The notes beneath the pieces are model-generated. The model worked only from the letters and a program-made list of their open reading frames with translations, had not been told where the DNA came from and made no database searches. A stretch of DNA of 6,324 nt from Deltaproteobacteria bacterium (GTDB lineage Bacteria > Desulfobacterota > Desulfovibrionia > Desulfovibrionales > Desulfovibrionaceae): the NCBI GenBank assembly GCA_025350085.1, contig JANXYI010000268.1, positions 1-6,324 of the forward strand. The letters run 5' to 3'. Both the position numbers and the translations under genes were made by a program. Each line of letters opens with the position of its first letter. Position 1 is the first letter of the stretch. Positions 1-3,583 of the stretch are shown here, piece by piece.

Positions 1-18
1 CCGGAGGCTCTTGCTCTT

Positions 19-762
19 CTACTTTGCCCCGAAGACCTTCTTCAGGATGTCGGTGGTGCGCGCGGCCGGGTTGGCGCGGATGTCCTTTTCCTCCTTGGCG
101 ATGAGCGTGAACAGCCCGTCCTGGGCCTTGGTGTTGACGTAGGCGTTCAGGTCCAGCCCGTAGCTTTGTGCCACGGACGCGGCGATGGGGCTGGCGGTGA
201 GCCGGTTGTAGGCCTTGGCCACGCCCACGTTTTCCATGGACTTGTTGATGATGGGCTGCATCATCTCGCCGATCTTGGCGCCGCTCGACTTGCGGAAATA
301 CTGGGTGGCGGAGTCCTGCGGCCCGGCCAGAATGCCGTGCGCGTCCTGCACGGTCATGGCGCGCACGGCGTCGGACAGGATGTTCGCGGCCTGGGGCACG
401 GCCTTTTCCGCGGCGCGGTTCATGGCCAGCACCAGGTCGTCGATGAGCTGGCCCTGTCCGGCCAGGCGCAGGGGCGTCTCCAGCTTTTGCAGCTGCGCGG
501 GCAGCAGGATGCGCACAGCCTGGTTGCCGAAGTACCCGTCGGTGCGGCCAAGGGAGGTCACGGCCTTTTGGGTGCCCTGGGCCAGGGCCTCCTTGAGCCC
601 CTTGGCCACGTCCGCGTCGGGCAGGCTGGCGGCGGCGCCGGTCGAACCAGCGGTGTGGGCCGGGAGCTCCGACTGCACCTTGTCCAGCACATCGGTCCAG
701 CCGGCCAGGGCCGGGAGCGCACAGCAGCAGAGGATCAGGGCCAGGGGCAACGCTCGTTTCAT
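19..762 (-). CDS. Exported DUF4197 family protein
   Basis: The 247-aa product matches the DUF4197 family by recall: a short exported protein with the pattern GLKEAL, then G..T..V..LG..DGY, then a helical C-terminal half. Its biochemical function is unknown. Residues 1-20 form a Sec signal peptide: positive KR at 2-3, a hydrophobic core at about 4-16 including a CCC run at 12-14, and an ALA cleavage motif before G21. The mature protein of about 227 aa would sit in the periplasm. The domain covers about residues 45-245, with FGNQAVRILLP at about 78-88 and YFRKSSG at about 155-161. The ATG at 762 is preceded by GGAG (769-772) at 6 nt spacing, which supports this start. The gene stands alone, divergent from the EF-hand gene, and its stop lies 18 nt from the window edge, so its terminator is not visible. 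Family call is confident; function is open. Confidence 0.9.
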   Translation of the reverse strand: MKRALPLALILCCCALPALAGWTDVLDKVQSELPAHTAGSTGAAASLPDADVAKGLKEALAQGTQKAVTSLGRTDGYFGNQAVRILLPAQLQKLETPLRLAGQGQLIDDLVLAMNRAAEKAVPQAANILSDAVRAMTVQDAHGILAGPQDSATQYFRKSSGAKIGEMMQPIINKSMENVGVAKAYNRLTASPIAASVAQSYGLDLNAYVNTKAQDGLFTLIAKEEKDIRANPAARTTDILKKVFGAK

Positions 763-801
763 GGCAGGCTCCGCAGGGTGAAAGGGTGGACGGGCATTTT
801 C

Positions 802-830
802 CTTTTAGCTCCACGCGCCGGGGGTTGCAA
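802..830 (-). promoter_or_regulatory. Candidate sigma-70 promoter for the DUF4197 gene
   Basis: Read on the minus strand, TTGCAA (825-830, 4 of 6 to TTGACA) is followed after exactly 17 nt by TAAAAG (802-807, 4 of 6 to TATAAT). This would start transcription near 795 and give a leader of roughly 33 nt that contains the GGAG ribosome site. The AT-rich -10 stands out in a GC-rich setting. It is a consensus match by eye only. Confidence 0.4.
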
Positions 831-867
831 GGGCCGTTTTTGCCGACTCCTTCAATTTTTTGGGCCC

Positions 868-883
868 TGGCCCGGATTCTGCA
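868..883 (+). promoter_or_regulatory. Candidate sigma-54 (-24/-12) promoter for the EF-hand gene
   Basis: TGGCCCG (868-874), 4 nt, then CTGCA (879-883) matches the RpoN consensus TGGCACG-N4-TTGCA with two mismatches. It keeps the obligatory GG (869-870) and GC (881-882) separated by exactly 10 nt, with a pyrimidine before the TGG. Transcription would begin near 894, leaving a leader of about 22 nt with a purine-rich Shine-Dalgarno (903-911) before the ATG at 916. The geometry fits well, but in GC-rich DNA such a match can occur by chance. A GGGCC/GGCCC inverted repeat (862-873) overlaps the -24 region. No enhancer-binding-protein site was identified. Confidence 0.4.
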
Positions 884-915
884 CCATAGCGGGAGCAGCA
901 CAAAGGGGGAAAATT

Positions 916-1521
916 ATGCGCGTGAATCCCAAGCTGGCGAATTTGCAATACCTGTACGCCAACGGCGACACCACCTCGGGCCTGCCCGAGGGCACCTATT
1001 CCAATCTGGCCGCGTCCAAGTACCTCAAGGACAATGACAAGAACAAGGACGGCGTGCTGTCCGCCGACGAGGTCACCCTGTCCCAGGAGGCCTTCGACAA
1101 GCTGGACGCGGACAAGAACGGCAAGATCGACCTGAAGGAGATGAAGGCGGGCCTGAAGGGCCAGGACGCCGCCATCGAGGCCTACTACAAGAACAGGAAA
1201 CCCGGCAGCACGGTTGACCCGGCCGCGAGCCTGCTCCAGCCCTCCGCGGACCAGACCCAAAACCCCTACTCCACCAAGGCCGCGGCCAGTTTTGTCACGG
1301 ACAACGACGCGGACAAGGACAAGAGCCTCTCCCGCACCGAGGCCGCCCTGCCCACAACGGCCTTCGACAAGCTGGACACGGACAAGAACGGCAAGCTCAG
1401 CCAGGGCGAGGTGCAGGCGGCCCTCAAGGCCAAGGAAGGGTCCTTCGGGGTATACTACAAGGCCAACGTTTCCACCCGGGCCATTGACGGCTTGACTTCG
1501 AGCCTGCTCAAGACCATCTAG
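916..1521 (+). CDS. Four-EF-hand calcium-binding protein
   Basis: The 201-aa acidic, lysine-rich protein carries four EF-hand loops: residues 41-52, 64-75, 131-142 and 154-165. Loops 1, 2 and 4 are canonical (D-x-D/N-x-D/N-G-x-[IVL]-x-x-x-E). Loop 3 has lysine instead of the position-6 glycine and may bind Ca2+ less well or fold differently. The protein is an internal duplication: residues about 28-93 align with 118-183 at a 90-residue offset, both halves starting with a Tyr-Ser segment and ending in a YYK motif. There is no signal peptide or transmembrane segment, so it is cytoplasmic unless exported by a route that leaves the N-terminus uncleaved. The frame is open far upstream, over DUF4197 antisense. 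The ATG at 916 was chosen because AAAGGGGGAAA (902-912) lies just before it and the EF-hand composition begins there. Likely roles are Ca2+ buffering or sensing; the partner is unknown. It sits 5 nt before the next gene. Confidence 0.88.
   Translation: MRVNPKLANLQYLYANGDTTSGLPEGTYSNLAASKYLKDNDKNKDGVLSADEVTLSQEAFDKLDADKNGKIDLKEMKAGLKGQDAAIEAYYKNRKPGSTVDPAASLLQPSADQTQNPYSTKAAASFVTDNDADKDKSLSRTEAALPTTAFDKLDTDKNGKLSQGEVQAALKAKEGSFGVYYKANVSTRAIDGLTSSLLKTI
1089..1395 (+). repeat. Internal duplication of the EF-hand module (37-bp near-identical core)
   Basis: Bases 1089-1125 and 1359-1395 are identical over 37 bp except at one position (1108 G, 1378 A). They encode AFDKLD-A/T-DKNGK in loops 2 and 4. 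The spacing of 270 bp equals 90 codons, so the whole two-loop module was duplicated in frame. The flanking codons have diverged, so this segment is either strongly conserved or has been homogenised by gene conversion. Confidence 0.85.
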
Positions 1522-1526
1522 GGGCC

Positions 1527-1772
1527 ATGCCCGAGAGCATAACCGACAACGCCCTTGAAAGCGCCAACGGCGCCGTTGTGCGCATCTACGGCAAGGATGG
1601 CTGCCCGCACACCCGGCGCGCCCGCGAGGCCCTGCCCGGGGCCGTGTTCCTCGACGTTCTGGCCGACCCGCTGCTGCTGGACGAGATGCTCCGGCTCACC
1701 GATGGGGTGCGGCGCGTCCCGGTCATCGTGCGCGGCAACGCAGTCGAAATCGGCTTCCAGCGCGGGGCCTGA
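1527..1772 (+). CDS. Uxx-star family glutaredoxin-like protein (cysteine form)
   Basis: The 81-aa thioredoxin-fold protein begins with a beta strand VVRIYGKDG (17-25), then CPHT (26-29), a charged helix RRAREAL, a second strand VFLDV, the segment EEMLRL-like DEMLRLTDG (52-60), RVPVIV with the cis-proline P65, and ends in a VEIGF strand. This layout matches what I recall as the Uxx-star glutaredoxin-like (seleno)protein family, in which many members carry selenocysteine where C26 is. Here the codon is TGC, so it is the cysteine form. A threonine replaces the resolving cysteine, making it monothiol. Its expected role is thiol redox chemistry in the cytoplasm, but the substrate is unknown. The ATG lies 5 nt after the EF-hand stop with only a GGGG (1521-1524) as ribosome site, so translation probably depends on the upstream gene. 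Family call is good; function is inferred. Confidence 0.8.
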   Translation: MPESITDNALESANGAVVRIYGKDGCPHTRRAREALPGAVFLDVLADPLLLDEMLRLTDGVRRVPVIVRGNAVEIGFQRGA

Positions 1773-1784
1773 CACATCTAGGCC

Positions 1785-1801
1785 GCGGGCCGTGGGCCCG
1801 C
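1785..1801. other. GC hairpin between convergent genes (weak terminator candidate)
   Basis: GCGGGCC (1785-1791) and GGCCCGC (1795-1801) form a perfect 7-bp stem with a 3-nt loop, 12 nt after the stop of the Uxx-star gene and 40 nt past the end of DUF4337. No T tract follows on either strand, so it is not a canonical intrinsic terminator. It could end or stabilise the 3' ends of both convergent transcripts. The rest of the 1773-1841 gap shows nothing else except the tandem repeat at its right end. Confidence 0.4.
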
Positions 1802-1831
1802 ATTGCGCTCAGCAGAACCGCCCGCCCCACA

Positions 1832-1851
1832 TCAGAAGAACTCAGAAGAAC
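1832..1851. repeat. Tandem 10-bp duplication across the DUF4337 stop codon
   Basis: TCAGAAGAAC occurs twice without a gap (1832-1841 and 1842-1851), and a partial AGAAC follows. Read on the minus strand, each unit ends in TGA, so the DUF4337 stop codon and the three preceding Phe/Leu-rich codon bases are duplicated just downstream of the gene. Confidence 0.85.
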
Positions 1852-2390
1852 AGAACAAAGCCGTTGGCGAAGTAGAGCACACCCACGGCGCCCACGGCCA
1901 GCCCGCCGTACCAGACCGGCCTCATCTTCATCAGCGCGGACACCGACGAGAGCAGGATGGCGATCTGCAGGAAGATCACCGCCATGCCAAAGGCGTTGGC
2001 ATGGGCCTGGGCCGAGGCAATGACGCTGTCGTAGCCTTCCGCCTGGCGCTTGATCTCCTCCTTCTGCACGTCGTACTTGGCGATCTTCTCGGCGTAGGCC
2101 GCGGCCTTCTGGCGCACGGCCTGGACGTAGTCGCCGCCGGGCTTGCCCGCGCCGCCCTTCCCAGCCCCGAGCACCGCCAGGTCGAGGGCGTCCTTGTTCA
2201 ACTCGTGCAGATAGCTTTTGAGATCCTTGGCCTGGTAGTAGGCCCACTGGTTGGTGGCCTTGGACTGGGAGAGCACCGCGCGCGTGGAGTGCTGGCCGCC
2301 CTTGAAGGTGGCCAGGGTGGCGCACACGGCAAAGAGGATGGTCGTGGTGGCCACATAGCCCAGCCAAGTATCCTTTTTTTCGTCGCTCAT
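1842..2390 (-). CDS. DUF4337 family membrane protein
   Basis: The 182-aa product matches the DUF4337 family as I recall it: a first transmembrane helix (about 9-28) ending in ATLATFKGG, a conserved QSKATNQWAYYQAKDLK segment (42-57), a charged, probably coiled-coil region (about 58-128), and two C-terminal membrane helices (133-154 and 160-181). The middle region should lie on one face of the inner membrane. The family's function is unknown. The ATG at 2390 is 1 nt beyond the xth stop codon (2392-2394). AAAGGAG (2397-2403) lies inside the end of xth at 6 nt spacing, so the two genes are almost certainly cotranscribed and perhaps translationally coupled. A glycine-rich insert (GAGKGGAGKPGG, 75-86) interrupts the helical middle region. 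Family call is confident; the link to DNA repair is only positional. Confidence 0.87.
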   Translation of the reverse strand: MSDEKKDTWLGYVATTTILFAVCATLATFKGGQHSTRAVLSQSKATNQWAYYQAKDLKSYLHELNKDALDLAVLGAGKGGAGKPGGDYVQAVRQKAAAYAEKIAKYDVQKEEIKRQAEGYDSVIASAQAHANAFGMAVIFLQIAILLSSVSALMKMRPVWYGGLAVGAVGVLYFANGFVLFF

Positions 2391-2391
2391 G

Positions 2392-3216
2392 TCAGGCTCC
2401 TTTATTCGGCTGTGCCGTCTGGTCCGTGCTGATCTCCACTCCGCTGATCTCCACGCCGCTGATTTCCACGCCTACTGGGCAGTGGTCCGAGCCCTCAACC
2501 GCGCTCTCGATCCAGGCGCTTTTGACGCGGGGCTTGAGCTCCTCGGACACGAAGAAGTAGTCGATGCGCCAGCCCACGTTCTTGGGCCGGGCATGGAAGC
2601 GGTAGCTCCACCACGAGTAGTGGTTCGGGCCGGGCTCGAAGAGCCGGAAGGTGTCCACAAAGCCGTGGGCCACGAAGGTATCGAGCCAGGCGCGCTCAAT
2701 GGGCAGGAAGCCCGAGGTCTTCGCGTTGGCCTTGGGGTTCTTCAGGTCGATCTCGGTGTGCGCGGTGTTGAAGTCCCCGCCGACCAGCACGGGCTTCGCC
2801 TGTCTCATGGTCTGTGCCTGGGCCAGGAAGGCGTCGTAGAATCCGAGCTTGTAGCCCAGGCGCTCCTCGTCCTTCTGGCCGTTGGGGAAATAGATGTTGA
2901 ACAGGTGGAAGTCCGGGTATTCCAGGTGGATGACCCGGCCCTCTCCCCGGAAGCGCGGGTCCTCGAGGCCGAAGGAATGAGCCAGGGGCTCGGCCTTGTA
3001 CAGGCAGGCCGTGCCGGAGTAGCCCTTCCTGCCCTTGGACCAGTTCCACAGCCCGTGGTAGCCCGCCGGGTTGCGCTCGGCCTCGGAGAGCTGCTCCGGC
3101 TCGGCCTTGGTCTCCTGGAGCAGGACCACGTCCGCCCCGCAGGCGGACAGCCAGTCCAGAAAGCCCTTCTGGAGCACGGCCCGGTACCCGTTGACGTTCC
3201 AGGACACGATGCGCAT
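2392..3216 (-). CDS. xth: Exodeoxyribonuclease III (AP endonuclease)
   Basis: This is an exonuclease III/ExoA-type enzyme of the endonuclease-exonuclease-phosphatase fold. It cuts DNA at abasic sites in base excision repair and has 3'-5' exonuclease and 3'-phosphatase activities in characterised relatives. Counting from ATG 3216 (274 aa), all expected residues are present: WNVNG (6-10, N7), QET (34-36, metal ligand E35), Y109 in NIYFPNG, GDFN (147-150, D148 and N150), RIDYFFVS (217-224, D219) and SDHCPV (243-248, D244 and H245). A GTG two codons upstream (3222) is in frame, but it overlaps the GGAGG ribosome site (3222-3226), so ATG 3216, 5 nt after it, is preferred. The C-terminus past the catalytic domain is a VEISG tandem repeat followed by a polar tail. 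It heads a two-gene unit with DUF4337. Function is confident. Confidence 0.95.
   Translation of the reverse strand: MRIVSWNVNGYRAVLQKGFLDWLSACGADVVLLQETKAEPEQLSEAERNPAGYHGLWNWSKGRKGYSGTACLYKAEPLAHSFGLEDPRFRGEGRVIHLEYPDFHLFNIYFPNGQKDEERLGYKLGFYDAFLAQAQTMRQAKPVLVGGDFNTAHTEIDLKNPKANAKTSGFLPIERAWLDTFVAHGFVDTFRLFEPGPNHYSWWSYRFHARPKNVGWRIDYFFVSEELKPRVKSAWIESAVEGSDHCPVGVEISGVEISGVEISTDQTAQPNKGA
2428..2469 (-). repeat. 15-bp tandem repeat encoding VEISG at the Xth C-terminus
   Basis: Nearly three copies of a 15-bp unit (minus strand GTG-GAR-ATC-AGC-GGN) encode VEISG-VEISG-VEIS at residues 250-263. The first unit coincides with the last beta strand of the nuclease fold (PVGVEIS), so the extra copies extend the protein by about 10 residues without breaking the frame. 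Copies differ only at third codon positions, which suggests recent origin by slippage. Confidence 0.9.
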
Positions 3217-3220
3217 GCAC

Positions 3221-3226
3221 ACCTCC
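3221..3226 (-). promoter_or_regulatory. Shine-Dalgarno that decides the xth start
   Basis: GGAGGT on the minus strand is a near-perfect ribosome site. It lies 5 nt (counted from GGAGG) before ATG 3216 and physically overlaps the alternative GTG at 3222, which excludes that GTG as the main start. Confidence 0.75.
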
Positions 3227-3229
3227 GGT

Positions 3230-3247
3230 CAGGCCCCAACCGGCCTG
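3230..3247 (-). other. Hairpin in the xth leader
   Basis: On the minus strand, CAGGCC (3242-3247) and GGCCTG (3230-3235) pair over 6 bp around a 6-nt loop. The stem ends 3 nt before the xth Shine-Dalgarno. It has no T tract and lies between the upstream terminator and the start codon, so it would be part of the leader RNA. It may affect ribosome access or mRNA stability. No recognised riboswitch or protein-binding motif is seen. Confidence 0.35.
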
Positions 3248-3254
3248 GTTCGAT

Positions 3255-3279
3255 AAAAAAAGGCCCGCCAAGGCGGGCC
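3255..3279 (-). terminator. Rho-independent terminator after the small membrane protein gene
   Basis: Read on the minus strand, GGCCCGCC-TT-GGCGGGCC (3262-3279) is a perfect 8-bp GC stem (realistically 7 bp with a CTTG loop), followed at once by seven T residues (3255-3261). This is a textbook intrinsic terminator. It lies 77 nt past the stop of the 28-codon gene and upstream of xth, so its existence supports a real leftward transcript ending here. It also implies that xth is expressed mainly from its own promoter or by read-through. Confidence 0.9.
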
Positions 3280-3355
3280 GGAAAGACAACACCAGCACCG
3301 GCCCCTGCGGGTCGGCCAGGCGTTTTCGAGCGGGCAAAGCCAGCAGGCGGAGTGC

Positions 3356-3442
3356 CTAGTGCCCGTTCGGGCTCGTCTTCTTGATGGTCAAAAGGCCCGC
3401 GATGACGCTGAACAACCCGGCGAAGAAAAAGAAGAAATCCAT
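3356..3442 (-). CDS. 28-aa single-span membrane protein (small ORF)
   Basis: ATG 3442 to TAG 3356 encodes 28 residues: an acidic start (MD), a Phe-rich hydrophobic helix from about 3 to 20 (FFFFFAGLFSVIAGLLTI), then a basic, polar tail KKTSPNGH. By the positive-inside rule the C-terminus would face the cytoplasm. GAGGGG (3449-3454) lies 6 nt before the ATG, and the intrinsic terminator 3255-3279 follows, so this has the full layout of a gene and not a chance frame. It is also the tail of a much longer spurious open frame running antisense to the flavoprotein gene. I do not recognise the family. It could be a regulator or stabiliser of a membrane complex, or a type I toxin-like peptide; nothing seen here decides between them. 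The adjoining xth gene is behind a terminator, so a shared function is not implied. Confidence 0.65.
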   Translation of the reverse strand: MDFFFFFAGLFSVIAGLLTIKKTSPNGH

Positions 3443-3465
3443 GACCCACCCCTCGTAAAGATTTC

Positions 3466-3478
3466 GGAGCCGCGCTCC
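3466..3478 (-). other. Small hairpin in the leader of the 28-codon gene
   Basis: GGAGC (3466-3470) and GCTCC (3474-3478) form a 5-bp stem with a CGC loop, 12 nt upstream (on the minus strand) of the Shine-Dalgarno of the 28-codon gene. It would fall at or just after the predicted transcript start. It may be a 5' stabilising stem or an operator-like palindrome; evidence is limited to the symmetry. Confidence 0.25.
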
Positions 3479-3485
3479 AGCCGAG

Positions 3486-3514
3486 TGCCTAGCACAGTCC
3501 TTGGCCGATGTGAA
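3486..3514 (-). promoter_or_regulatory. Weak promoter candidate for the 28-codon gene
   Basis: On the minus strand, TTCACA (3509-3514, 5 of 6 to TTGACA) is followed after 17 nt by TAGGCA (3486-3491, only 2 of 6 to TATAAT). The spacing and the -35 are good but the -10 is poor. Transcription would begin near 3479, leaving a leader of about 37 nt. Low confidence. Confidence 0.22.
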
Positions 3515-3548
3515 GGGGGCTGGCCCAGACCGCGTCCGTGTTTCCGGC

Positions 3549-3577
3549 TTGTGTTCGGCCCGAGCATCCCCTACAAA
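3549..3577 (+). promoter_or_regulatory. Promoter candidate placing a leaderless start at the flavoprotein gene
   Basis: TTGTGT (3549-3554, 3 of 6) and TACAAA (3572-3577, 4 of 6 to TATAAT) are separated by 17 nt. The -10 ends 6 nt before ATG 3584, so transcription would begin at or next to the A of the start codon. This agrees with the absence of a convincing Shine-Dalgarno there, but both hexamers are imperfect. Confidence 0.28.
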
Positions 3578-3583
3578 GCGATC

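Noticed and set aside
724..729. Lipoprotein reading of the CCC run in the DUF4197 signal peptide
   Set aside because: The residues before the cysteines (LIL) do not fit a lipobox, which needs G, A or S just before Cys, and a normal ALA cleavage site follows at residues 18-20.
862..873. GGGCC-CT-GGCCC inverted repeat as a terminator for either strand
   Set aside because: The T-rich tract is on the wrong side for a plus-strand terminator, and on the minus strand the stem is followed by A residues. It also overlaps the sigma-54-like element.
166..915. Long upstream extension of the EF-hand open frame (would make a 451-aa protein)
   Set aside because: It runs antisense through the DUF4197 gene with His/Gly/Arg-rich, low-quality composition. 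A good ribosome site and the clear start of the EF-hand protein are at 903-918.
1602..1604. Possible selenocysteine codon in the Uxx-star gene
   Set aside because: The codon is TGC (Cys), not TGA, so no recoding is needed.
2389..3384. 331-codon plus-strand frame antisense to xth
   Set aside because: The minus strand carries every catalytic residue of exonuclease III; the plus-strand product has no recognisable motif and is a mirror of GC-rich codon use.
3350..3492. Direct repeat GAGTGCCTAG (3350-3359 and 3483-3492) flanking the small membrane protein gene
   Set aside because: Only 10 bp are shared, there are no terminal inverted repeats or transposase, and one copy overlaps the stop codon. 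Chance is the simpler explanation, although a comparison with relatives lacking the gene would settle it.
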